DNA from: Lepidurus packardi
Lineage: Eukaryota > Arthropoda > Branchiopoda > Notostraca > Triopsidae
Reading direction: 5' to 3'
Length of the DNA stretch: 64,000 bases
Assembly (NCBI GenBank): GCA_023053545.1
Contig: JAKZAN010000006.1
Coordinates: 10,262,351 to 10,326,350 of the forward strand
The stretch's first letter is position 1; each line of letters opens with the position of its first letter. The notes under the pieces are model-generated. The model had not been told where the DNA came from. It did not search any database and worked only from the letters and a program-made list of their open reading frames with translations. Below, piece after piece: positions 25,401 through 37,700 of the stretch. A program made the translations under genes and the position numbers.

Positions 25401-27339
25401 TAGGTAGATCCAAATTATCCACACGCGCTCCACTACGAAAACCCCAGCTAATTGGTCCCATTACCCCGGACAAGGATCTAAGCAAGATCTCTTGCCGCGT
25501 TATCCTATACTTGAAGCCCTAGGGACTGCCACACGAGTACCAGTAGCAGCCACGGTAAAACTTGTACTCTAAAGGAACGTGGCAAGATTCAAGGGAACCT
25601 AATACAGATCACCTTCCTAAGGAGAGGTGACGTTTGTTCCATTTGGGTTCGCGGTCAATAATGACCGAGCATTGTAGGAACGGGGCCCATAGTCTTCTGT
25701 AGTGACAATCTAGCCGCATTTACGCCGACATAAATATGAGTTTGCCTATTTTTCTCTGTTTTTTCTCTCCCTGTCTCTCCCTGTCTCTCCCTGTCTCTCC
25801 CTGTCTCTCCCTCTCTTCTTTCTCCAACAAGCGAAAGAAAAAGAATAAGACCAGGTAGCAGATAGAGTAGACGAGAAAGACGAAAAGTCCGTGGCATATA
25901 GTTCAGTAGTTGGCAGGCTCCGCGTGATCCTTGCACGTCTCAAGGGAATTTCGATCCTTCACGTACGACTTCCAAGACCTCTAAAAGCCTATTGCAGGCT
26001 AGTCCAGGCATTTTATTTCACTTGTTTGTTATATCCTGCCCTTTCAGTATAGAGCTCAGCTTCGTTTCGCCTTTTTTTCTTTTCTTTTTTTATCTGAGAC
26101 GCATTTTATTTAATACCTTTCCTCTCTTTTTTTCGTTCACAGGGTTGTTGCAAAAAGCAAGCGATAATGGCATGGCAAAAAGGAAGCAGTTGCTTTTATG
26201 CATATCTCCCGGAAGCCAACTAAGCCACCGCCCACAATCTCCCGAATATGCTCAACAGCGAAAAAATTAAGGGGGTCGTGGACTCCGACGTCGGAGGGAC
26301 TCCATTCATGACATACATAGTAACTAGCTGGATTAAGGAAGAAGCCACTATTGCTGGCTTTTCAGATTCATCGGCTGACCGACGCTCTATAGCCTCCAGA
26401 CAGGAGCCTGATGAAGAAAGAGTAATTGGATGGCCATTAAGCAGTCAGTGGAGTCTGTTTGGGAGGGTTTGTGTAAACAGCTTTATTGCACAATGCTTCC
26501 TTATCACTGTCTACCATGGACGCATCCCAGGACAACAGCTGGAATTGGAACCTTTCAAAAATAAATGTTGGATACAATGGCCTAGACTTTTCATTATTGC
26601 CTAATGACCGTCACACGAGTTTCCCTTTTTTAAATAAATCCTTCCTTGCAGATTTTTTGTAAAGTTTTTGGACATAAATTTACCCAACTCGATTAAAAAC
26701 CGCTATATTCAATTCTAGACTTATTTAACAATATTTTCTTAATGTTGATAATAATAAAATAATCACTGTCTGCTGTCTTAGTTGTGGACCATTTTTATTC
26801 TCCTGGAAAAAAATAAAAATCGAGAAGTATTTTAAGGTATTCCGTTGTAGACTTTTGCGCGGGGAAATTTGTATTTGATTGTTCCTGTGTTAGCCTGAAG
26901 GGGCGCTAGGGCAGCTTTGTTTGGTTACATCTGAAAAACGTGCTTTACCTAAAAATCTAAACTGCGTGATCAAAACAGGAGGGTAAGTCCATAAATTTCT
27001 AAGTCTATGTTCAGTTTGCTTGTAGTGAATAATAGTAACGTATTGTATTAAATAAATTGAACTAGGAGCTTGCCAGTGAAATCCACAGTTGTAAGCATTC
27101 TTTCTGCCCAAATTCAGGATTTAAGCTTTTTATAAAAGCTGTTTTCGTTTTTGGATCTGCGCTAGCCAACGTAAGTTTTTTTTATTATAAGTTACATTTT
27201 TAAAAAGATGCAATTGACGTAAGTTAAGCGAAATAAATGTATGCTATTCTTGCACTCCGAAATGAATTGCTCAGTTGAAGGTTAAGTGATAGCATCACTG
27301 ATAGTCGATATTATATATTAACGGTTCATTTAAAATTTA
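22496..27339. other. Intergenic, no gene seen; minisatellite
   Basis: No supported exon. Holds a CT microsatellite at about 23517-23534, a decamer minisatellite at 25765-25814, and two diverged copies of an ACGAGCTCTARAAACCCTTC block near 24921 and 25068. An ORF of 118 codons at 26248-26604 (plus) has no recognised features and was not called. Confidence 0.45.
25765..25814 (+). repeat. Minisatellite, CTCTCCCTGT unit
   Basis: About five tandem copies of the decamer CTCTCCCTGT inside a pyrimidine-rich tract. Confidence 0.9.
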
Positions 27340-30300
27340 ATGTCTGAATTAGGAAATCGGAAGACCTTTGTTGAAATGGCTGCTTGGCTTGGTTTAACCT
27401 TCGAGTTGAAAACAGCAATCCAAGCACTGAAGAAAGAAAAGACTTTGTCTAACGATGAAAGCAAGCTTTTGGTAACCGAAGTAGTCATCAAAGGTACCAA
27501 ACTGGTTCTCGATTTTGACAGGTAACAGTTTTTTTACTTTTGTAGTTCTTGTTACTCTCCGGATCCTTTTTACATTCAGGGGGTTATTAATCAAATCGCA
27601 AAATAAAATGAAGTTCTTTTTTATTTGAAAGGAACTATTCTGTCGAGTTTGCGACCATCGTTGCGGAACTGGTAGAAACCTTGATTGCCTGTGACAAGAG
27701 ACACTATGATCTCTTAACCACATGTTTCCGATGTCTAAGAAACGCTTACGCAGACGGAAGAACCCCGTTATTGTCTCACAAAGCTGAAAGCTTTACCGTC
27801 TCGCTCTTATTCTTCTTGCACGAAGAGTTAAAGCACAGTAATGAAGCTAATCTTTCCATGTTGCGCTGTGGACTGCAATTACTGAGCAACGCAACTACTT
27901 CTAATGAGTTGCTCCGCAAAACTTTGTGGATTCCTGCTAAAAGAGTTGCAAAGTAAGACCAAAAAGCACCAAAGAAAAAAGAAACTTACCCACAATATTA
28001 GCTCATTACGTTCTCTGTAATTGTGCTTGGACGTTTTACAGAGCCTTCTTAGAACATGAGGACAAATTGTCTTATTATGCGTCAATGTTCTATTTTAACC
28101 TTGTGAAAGCCAACACACATGCGACTTTGGAAGAAATCGATGTGGTCAAAGGGCTGTTCGTGGGTGTGTACCACGATCTGGAATTCTGGTACCCATGTTT
28201 GACCTTCTTTATTGGCTTTTTTGTTGGTTGTTGACACTTTTTTTCGCCTTTACGTTCAGCTTGTATGCGTTGGAATTGGCAGTCAGAGAAGGTGAGTTCT
28301 GGGCCAAAGTTTATTCCCAATTAAGCGAGGCAGACCAAAGCAGCAGCCTTGACATTCTGCATTCATGTTTGGAAGCGGGTAAATCTGTCAACGTCCAAGT
28401 GATGGAGCAGGCCATTTTGCATTTCAAATCCTGTGCCGATTCTGTTCTACGGACGTGCGAAAGTGCCTCACAAGACTTGCAACCTTTGCAAGGCACTAAA
28501 TTTTTAGAAATTCTCTGCCTGGCCTCAACCAGCGAGCTTTATCGACGCTTTTTACAAGCAAACACGACTCTGCTCCTTGATGCAATAAGTAAGTGCACTT
28601 CATTAGCCTTTGTTTGCCTTCTTTAGCTTTGGAAAAACTAATTTACTAATTAATGTTGTGGACTTTTTTGTTATATGATTCTCTTGAAGGTTTACTGAAG
28701 AGTATTCATGCCTTGGGAAAAGCCGGACACAGTCATTTCGCAATCTCGGACGAGCTAACCGCTTTTGATGTCAATTCAACTGAAAGCGAAATCTTGCAAC
28801 GTCACCCTGCCTATGGCTTCAGACGTGACCTTATTCGTCTGGTCGGCAACTTGTGTTATCAACATAAAGGAAACCAAGATCAGGTAAAACCGGAGATTTT
28901 TTTTCTCGTTTTTTTTCTCCCGTTAACACATTTTTGTGATTTATTCGTTCTCTTTTCCTTCTTGAGTATAGTTTTCTTTTCTTTTTCTTATTAATTTTTA
29001 GACTATTTTCTTTAATACTTTTCTTGATTTGTTCATTTCCATTGTGTAATGTATTTATTATTTTTGTCTTTTATTACTTTGACCCTCTCACGTAAATAAC
29101 CAACGTTGGGTTTCGTTGGTGTCTTTTCTTCTTTTCGTATAAGTACCCAACCTAGTTTCGTCTAACGTCTGTAGTCCGTTGAAATAATTTTATCAAAGAA
29201 ACTGGATAACTAATGTACGTTGTTTTCGTGTTTTTGGTATTATTTTTGCTTGAAATCTGACAAGCCGTTTTCTAGAAATCTTGTTCCGAATGTTCGACGA
29301 CTTGATTTGGGACATTGTGCTGCTACACCAAACTGTGGTGACAAATTGTACATTTCAGAAGCAAAACGAACGTAGAAACTTTGCCGGCAATTTAGCTGTC
29401 TATTTCTATTCTAACTTTCTTACGCAAGGTTTTCGCAAAACCGCAACAAACATCAGTGCCATCTGTGATTCCATCAATAAGCTAAAAGTATAGGGGAGCC
29501 TTAACAGGCGAATATTAAGATATAATTACCCCTTTCATCGTAGATTAGTGTAAATATTTGATAAAGTAAAGAACTGCCGGCATTGCATTAAGGTTAGTTA
29601 AAGAAAGCTTGGGGCTGTGAATTGGATTTTGATTATTAGGTTAGCTTGGTAAGCATTGCTCGTGGTTTGTTAAACCTAAGAGAGAAAAAGAATAGAGAGC
29701 AAAGAGAAAGAACTTTTGTCTGACACTTGCTTGTCAGGGGCAGAGTAGTTTATTTGTTTTATTTCGTTATAACCGTTTTATAGCCGTTTCTTAGAATACT
29801 GTTAAGGCCACGGTTTTACTGAATCCTCTTGTGGCGCTATGGCAAATTTTGTTACGAAAGCTCACATTCTGTGTTCAAAATAATGAAATTATATTGTGAA
29901 AGTAACGCTTGGTATGTATAAACCTACTTTACCTGCTGGAATCGGTTTCACTATTTTTTTCCACTGTGTTCAAGTTATGAAAATTTTAAATAAATAATTT
30001 ATCAAAAACCTTTAGCAGCAGAAAAAGTAGACTTTATTAGTAAGCTGTCTTTAGAAAAAAATCAATTATCTCTTTCTGATTCTTTTTAATTTCTGTTAAA
30101 AGATTATTAAATAACATTGAGAAAGAGTATGACATCAGTGCCATCTTTTGACAAAACAATAATACTACAATAAAAAAAGAAAAATGAAAACTACTTGCAG
30201 TACACCGTACCCTTAATGTTGTAGTAATTGTATCGTTTTTAACGAAACTATGGGACGTAGACACAAGGACAACGGACCCCGACAGAAGGACGACGGTTCC

Positions 30301-31046
30301 GTAATTTAACCTAACCTAACTCGAAATGCTATTGGTTCCTTGAAAGATTATGGAACCGTAGTCCTTTTGTCGAGCTCCGTAGTCCTCGGGTACACCGTAG
30401 TCCTTTTGTTGACTAGTCGTTGTGTTGCGTTGCCAAAATTGTGCGTGAACTTCTGTAGCTTATCTGTATTTTAGTGCTCAATTTATTTTTTTTATAAACA
30501 ATAATCTTTTACTGTTGCCCTAATTACTTTCTTAGGTTGAAACAATTGTCTAAGTGTCTTAGCGGTACAATAAATCTTTAGATACTGTATAGACGTTTAA
30601 GCGACTTTCTTAATTTTATAAATTCTATTAGCCAATTAGCTTTGCATAATTTTTCTGATTTTTTAGAGAATTTGATTAATGTTCATCAATTATTTTTTTG
30701 AATCAAGATCCGGGAATTGGAGGCTATTGTACCGATATTAGAAAGCTGCAATCTGGACGCTCGTAATCCATGTAAGGCATACAATTCCATTTAGTTTTTT
30801 AGCTCCATTTTTTTAATGAATATTCTTCTTATTCCTTCTCCAACATTAGTCATAATGCAATGGGCTGTCCTGGCCATACGTAACCTATGCGAGGACAACG
30901 TGTCAAATCAAGAATTAATTGGCTCGCTGGCCGCCCAAGGAGTTGTTCAGCCTGCTATATTGCAGGGTTCTAACTATGCCGTCCAGGCCACAAAAACCGG
31001 CTTGCGTTTGAGTTTGACAAAAGACAGCTCTGATCCCAAATCCTAA
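27340..31046 (+). CDS. ATXN10: Ataxin-10 homologue (7 exons, 477 aa)
   Basis: Exons: 27340-27521, 27632-27952, 28042-28188, 28260-28588, 28690-28883, 30708-30771, 30850-31046. All have GT-AG borders and phases that match; the total is 1434 bases including stop. Known family members are cytoplasmic armadillo-repeat-like proteins linked to neuronal survival, cytokinesis and ciliary function. The C-terminal exons show the ataxin-10 signature: IRLVGNLCYQHKGNQDQ, then an ILESCNLDARNP segment, then WAVLAIRNLCEDN. The length (477) is almost the same as human ATXN10 (475). The N-terminal half is leucine-rich and helical with weaker conservation. Intron 5 is long (1.8 kb) and the others are 71-110 bases except intron 6 (78). 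A possible AATAAA signal lies near 31745. The start ATG follows AT-rich sequence and opens MSELGNRKTFVEM. Confidence 0.92.
30270..30410 (+). repeat. Dispersed repeat copy B, in ataxin-10 intron 5
   Basis: Carries GGACCCCGACAGAAGGACGA and the 35-base block from TCGAAATGCTATTGGTTC, both with close relatives at 3871 and 4145. Just downstream CCGTAGTCCTTTTGT is present at 30356 and 30394, with a partial copy at about 30377. The unit is unknown and non-coding. Confidence 0.5.
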
Positions 31047-34000
31047 ATTCTTTTGTCTCCCTTCTTCCTTTTTCTTGAGTTCATTTGAGTTGATTTTATT
31101 TTTATTTCAATTCTCAAAACATGGCCGCTTTTGGCTTTTGATCTGGCTCGGCAGATTCAAAGCGTGCGTGTGATACATAACAAGCCTCCATGGAATGGCC
31201 TACGGTAGGCTAATACAAGTTGACATTGATGGAAACTTAACGTGAAATTTCATGGCGCGTGACAGATAGATGAAGAGATACTTCGCGGAGGCCCTGGATG
31301 TAAAATTTCGAGAAGATTCTTGGTCCTTACAAGCTGTCGCAGAAGGTGACGTTGCGTAAAAAATAGGATGTGGCACTCGCGTATCAAATCTTCCTAAAAG
31401 TCTTGTTTGTTTAGAAAACATGCTACCAAGGAGAGTATTTATGTATACTCTCAGCCGCTGTTCCAATTCATGAGGGGCCATTGTCTACGAATATTGTTTG
31501 TCCTTCTAGGAACAAACTGCCGGTCTCACGTTTGGGAGGAGCACGTTTGGGTCGAATTTGTCTCCCTCTGCAAGAAAACTCTTGTCCAAGCTGCCGGTTT
31601 TGGGCTAGCTGAAAAGCGACAAAAAAAATGAAAGAAAAAAAACGTTTTCGAAGTTTAGTTTCCTGAACTGTTGCAATAGGTTGCATTTGGTTTTGCTGCC
31701 AATGAAAGCATTGGATTGTTGTTGTACTTGTTTTTGACGGATGTAATAAAGTGAGACAGAAAGATATTTATCAATTTTTTTTAAATTTTTTTCCTGAGAT
31801 GCTCAAACGGTTAAAACAAGTGGCACCTTTCTCTGAATATTGATGAGCAGAACCTGGGGATGCCCAGTTACCCATTCCTCAGATCTAAAGGTTTGGACCA
31901 GCGCGAAGGGCTCAAAAGGCTTGATTGTCTCAATATGTAGCACATTCCTTACAGAGGTTTATTTTTTTCCTTTTATTTTTAACTCGCCTTCGGAGAACTT
32001 TCAGCTTGCATTTGGGATTCGTAAATGCTCCTTATTATTACAAACATGGGCGCACTCGTGCATAAGTTTTTATGACCTTAACCACAGCTATCTCGTGCTG
32101 CATAATACATGCTTGTTCAAGAGCCAAAATAGGGAATGGAAGTATAAATGGGTTTTTTACACCTTCCTGCGTAATTACATCATTTCAGGTGGGTTGTTTA
32201 TTGTCTTTCAGCTACTCTTTCATTTCAAAAGCTCACTTAGTCCTTGCCTTATCTATCAGCTCATCTTCCACCAGAGGATGCTCGATGTTGCCTAAGATAA
32301 ACTTGAAGGATGCTTCCAAAAGATGTCAGTCAGATCTACGCAACATTACATGTTGTTCAAGATGATGGTGATGGCGACGTATAAATAGGGAGGAAGTTAT
32401 TCAATACTCGAATTGCGTGACTAATTTCTTTAATTAACTCCTGCGCATTGAAAACCCGTATTTCTTAGCCTTCTTGTTCCTAGCTTCAACGCAGCGAAAA
32501 ATGTCGGCAAATCTGTGCTACACGTTGGAAGAGATGATAGAGATGATGTCATCCAGTCAATACAAGAATGGTAAAGCTAATTTCCCCGAGTCACGGGTGC
32601 TGATTCAAAATGTTTTTCTTTTGGGTCTCTGTAGTAAGGTTAAGTGTCGGTATGTTGTGAGAGTTTCAGAAGGGGAGCAAAAAAATGGGGGGAAGGGGTT
32701 TAGTTTTGTCCTATCTTACCATCAGTAATTGCTAATCCCACGGCAGAATGGGTTTTGCTGTTCGAGCAGGTTTGCATATACGAGAGTCGAGAAGAAATGA
32801 GTGAGACAAAAAGCATGGCTTGTCATCGCTGTCTGCCTTTTTGATGCAGCTCTGCTCCAGCTCATACATAATGCATTAGGAATCGGAAAAGGGAAAAAAG
32901 CCAAGGCTGCTCCCTTAGCGCGCAAAAGCAGAAGACAATATAGCGCGCAAAAAAATGAGCTCAGCATGCAAATTAGCCCTTCTGCTCTTCTCTTTTTCTT
33001 TATTTTCCCCGCACATGTTGTCCATGAGTGTGGAAGTTGTGGACACATGGGACCTTTTAACTGCAGGTAATATATCATGTTCAACTTGTGAGGTTGAGTC
33101 CACCATCTTGCACGCTTCCCTATTCACCAGCTTCAACATTTGTATCGCGGAAAACACTCTTCGCCAAATATGCAAATATCACTTCGTTTTTCAATTGCAT
33201 CTTACGAGGTGAAGGTTAGATTTGTGGCTTAGCTGACTAATTTGGCATGGCCGCATTAGATGACCCAAACCGGCCGACCGGACCGAACTATAATGGGACA
33301 AGAAAGTGAGTTCTTGCTTGAGAAGAACGTGTCTCTGTCGCCCTTCCAATTTTAATTGGAATTCTTCCAGGTAGGGATGGTTGATAACGATAGGCTAGTG
33401 AAAATTGAACCAAATTGAACCAAAGCTTCAACCGTCGCAAATTAGCTTCGTTTTGTCGTCACACAATGTTCCGAGGAGTCTGAAAAGAAAAAAAGAAATG
33501 TAAAAATGAGATAAAAAACCTACTAAGTTGATGATATTATGGGAGGTATTTGCATTCGTGCGCCACCATCATGCAAATTAGTATCTTTTTGGTGATGCAG
33601 AGCCATCCTCATACGCATTTTCACCGGCCAGACCTCTCTTCTCCATTCCATAGTAGAGTGAGGAAAACTAACGAGTGAAAACCACCATAGTTATGCACTA
33701 CTTTGTTAACCTCGGCTGTGTTTTCTTTTTAAAGTTTGGGAGAAGAATGGCGTGCTAGTAGATATTATATAGTCGATGGTGTGTGGACCCAGAAGAAAAA
33801 CTGTTCTTACCTCCAGCACCTTCGCCATACATAAATGGAACGACTAGCTTCTTACCCTTTGGCTTATTGTTCTTCTGGCTGTGTTGGCCATCAGCCGTCT
33901 TGGGAATCTTTTGGAGCTATATATTAATTCTCCCCTCGAGCTTTTTACCCCCTTATTAGACGTCATGCCGAACCCCATCATTAGCCTCAACTATCTTCAC

Positions 34001-34798
34001 ACGTGGTTCACGCCAAGGTACACCGTGCAGGTAGGTAGGTAGCTTTTCCTTCCAGGTAACAAGTTACCATGCTTTCAGACAACTAATATATCGTGTTTAT
34101 TCCCACCCCTCCTGGATCAAGCAGTGTAGTATCGTACCGTCTATCGTAGTCTAGTAAAGAGTAGTAGTAGTGGTGGTGGTGGTGATGGTTGTAGTAGTGG
34201 AAGGCTCTTATTGTACACGGGATGGTCCAGTGTAATTTTACTGTTGGAAGTTGACCGGCAGTTGGTGGTGATGATGATACCTGCCGCTTTTGTCTGACTT
34301 CTTTACTCTCACTAAGAGAACTTTCCGAGGTACCGACACAACTCAAAGATCGACCGAGCTGACTACTACCCATTTCTCAGGTGTGTGTTGCTTCAAGAAA
34401 ATGGTAAACCTGTAGCCCCTTCATGTCATAAGAATCTCTCGTGTTTTTGAGTGCATAGGGAGAGGCAATACTTTCAAGTTTACCAATTGGCTTCCAATTT
34501 GGCTCCATTGTTAGTTCCATATTGGTACCCAGTCGAAGTGAAATTAGTCGACTTTGCTGAATACCCAACCGCTTTATTCTTTGATTGGCGGGAAGTAATT
34601 GGGTGGGTCCTTTTCCTTTAAGAAAAAAATAAATAAAAAAAAAACTATTTCCGTTTGGCAAGTGAATTGCGTTTCCCTTCATCACGGACGTTGGAGTGGC
34701 CAGTTATGATTGGAGCCTTCCTGTGCAATTTACGGAGGTTCTTGAGTAAATCTCTCTCTCTGTACAGAACGAGAGACATGTAAGGCAGCTCCCAAGTC
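31047..34798. other. Intergenic between ataxin-10 and Wnt
   Basis: No supported exon. Probably contains the ataxin-10 3' UTR and the Wnt 5' region. A trinucleotide-like (GTG/GTA)n tract at about 34159-34200 produces a His/Tyr-rich spurious frame on the minus strand. Confidence 0.45.
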
Positions 34799-37700
34799 AT
34801 GCGAATCTGCGCCTGGATATGGCTAGCACTCGTCGTGACACACGTATGCTTCAGGTACGGAATAATTAACTTTTTTTTCTTTTTTTAAAACTTGGCAGGG
34901 ACTATGGGTCTGTGATGGGCTTGAGTATGTGTCAGGCTTCTGACTTAGATTGGTGCTTGCCTCGGCTTTACAACGACGTCTTGCATGCAAAAACATGATC
35001 GATGGCAGCGAACACAGCTAACGATGATTACTCAGGGTGGTCCCATACAAGGGCCACGGGAAACGGTGAAACTTTGGACAAGAGAGGCTTTTTTTGGAGG
35101 GTGTTCCAAGTTCCGAGGGACAAGACTTATATTGTCACAAAAATTAACTGCTTTGGCTTGGACCTGAACCAAGTAGTTTTCGACGCGGCTTTTTGGAAGG
35201 TTTACCTGTTAAAGAAAAAGGAGGAGAGCCGAGTTCTTAACAAAAAGAGTGGAAATTGCTCAGAAAATTGGTGAGAGCCGTTTGAGACTCCCGCTGGCCT
35301 CCCATCATGCTCTGTTATCGCTGCTTAACAGCATGATTGTATGCCAATGGGTGAAATAATTTGCCGCGTAACAGACGTCGTAAAGAAAAAAAGCGCAGGC
35401 ATGAGCTCCTACATTCAAAGTTGTTTCCAGAGAGAAAAAAAGTAGTAAATAGAAAAACCCTTAAGGAATGGCAAAGATTGGCGTATTTTAAAATAAAATT
35501 TCCTTGTCACATATCGGTTGAAATTTCAAGTAGTATATTAAACAAAAAAGAGGCGAGACGTGCTGTCGGCTGTTAGACCGCCTGCTGGTCCAATGGCCCA
35601 TTCTATAAACCTCACAGCTTTTTCTATTCCGTTGGCCGGAAATGAAGTTGTATTGAACACTCTCTCATTCCAGTTCGGGTCGGGTTTTTTACTAGCCGCG
35701 AGACCAACGAAACACTTGGAATTTATAGTTGCGATATTAAAAGTACCTCTCAAGCTCGTTCGAAATAATAGAACGTTGGCTTTGACGAATTCAAATTTAG
35801 TATGAATTACAGCTTTAGCAATGGGCAATTATCGTTTAATTTCAAGCTTCGTTAAGATTTACGAAAGAAAAGCTAAAAGTCCGTCTTTCGTTGAATACTA
35901 AATTTACAATGAACTTTCAATGTAATTTCAAGCTTTGATAGGTTTAAAACATATAACCTTAATTAATATTTCGTTGGAGGAATTTGAATTAGATTGAATT
36001 TGAAAGAATAAAATTTCTAGAGTGTAAAGAAGGAATGTATGAATAGCACGGTCATTGTTGAACGCATTGTTAATTCAATGGTAGAGTTATTATTCGTTGT
36101 TAGGCAACTTGCAATGTTTGGTATTGAAGTAAATTTAAGTAGCTGTGTGTCCTTGTTTATTCTTCAGTGCAATGTTTCTTGGCGGAGTTTTATTTTTCAT
36201 TGTATGGATTTTTTCATTACGTATGATTTAATTTTTAGGTTAGCTTCAGCGTCGGTAATTTATACAAGTTGAAATTATTTAGTTGGAACGTTAAATTCTA
36301 TTATTGGAAATGGCTAGTGTGTGTTATTTATTTTTGTTTATGAAAACAGATATTAAATTATTCGAGGGTGTAGTTGCGAAGCTGAACTCTTTACAGAAAG
36401 AGGTTATTAAAGGTTTTTCATTGTTATAGGTCTGTTATGGTTGCGAATCTATTAGTCCCGAGATTCAGATTCTTTACATGCCTGTAACATTTCTTTGTCA
36501 CTGTTGCAAAACTAGCACTGTTAACTGTCATATAACGCAATTGATATTGTACAGAATCGAACACAATAACTGTCATCGAGACAGTTTGCAAGACATGAGA
36601 AGCTGTCACTCGTGCAGAACTTATCAATCTTAAGTTTTTGATTCCGAATCATTCCAACTTTTACTTTCCTTATCTTTTATCTTTACCAGCTATTCCATCT
36701 TCATTGTATACTCTTTACTATTGCAATGTTGCATTCTTGTTGTTACAAAGCTGTTAATGTCAGAGTTAATAATCAAATAGTACAATTCTGATTTTATTTT
36801 GTTTCTTAAAAATTTTCATTGAAATACTCTTTATTATTGGAACCTTTATTTTTTCTGTTTGCAATTCTAATGCTTCGTTAACAGCTGCAAAGAGAATTTT
36901 TGCTAAAAAATTAATAGAGATAGAGAATTAAGATTTCCCCCTTCGGTATACACTTTTCTCCATAATCCAATGGGCTTTTTTGGAGGGGGCGTAATTTTAG
37001 TTTAAGGAACGTAGAATTTTAAAAATGACCTTAAAAGGTGTTGACGTGAATTTGTGAATCTTGATACCTTTGTTTTTCACTTTTTTAACGAAATCGTTTT
37101 GGGGTGTCGAAGAGGTTTCGTGAGGGAAACCCTTGGGGTTTAGGACGTGTTAGAGTGTGGTATGCTATAACAACCGATAAAGAAAGAATGCTTTTAAAGG
37201 GATTATGGGAATCTAATTCTGCTTTTCGGGGTTTCTGTGTTGTAAAAAACTCTTGGTTATCTAAAGTGGGGAGGGTTTTGGAAGAGAAAAGAATTGGAAT
37301 GATGGGGGAAATATGAAGGGGTATACCCGGGACGCATCGGTTTCTAGGGGAAAATAGCTAACAATACGCCAAAGAAAGCCCATTTTGATACGATGGATGG
37401 GTCCCCTCACCTGTGGGCATTGTAAACTGATTGGATAAGTCAGGCACTCGAACTCCAAGCCATGTTTCTCACGACTTTTTGCCTGAGCTCAATACGTCAA
37501 GTTTGTCAACGACTTGTTGGGAGGTATTGAAGCCCAAACCCGCTTAAATCCCTTACAGAAAGACCCTCCAAGCAGTTGAACTAGAAAGCCACCTTGTCAA
37601 CTGGTCGTTACGCTAATGAATGGCTACTTCCCGATACAGATCAAAACCCATAAAACTTGGAAACTGTCCGGAGATAGTGCCATAGATCAACACCATTCGT

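Noticed and set aside
26248-26604. 118-codon plus-strand ORF
   Set aside because: No family resemblance, no splice context and no signal peptide. It is in an otherwise empty region.
29281-29493. 70-codon ORF in ataxin-10 intron 5
   Set aside because: No recognised motif, and the flanking exons join in phase without it. Probably chance.
30304-30320. Telomere-like TAACCTAACCTAAC
   Set aside because: Only two and a half CCTAA units, so not evidence of a telomeric or interstitial telomeric array.
34083-34373. His/Tyr-rich minus-strand frame
   Set aside because: It is produced by the (GTG/GTA)n microsatellite at about 34159-34200.
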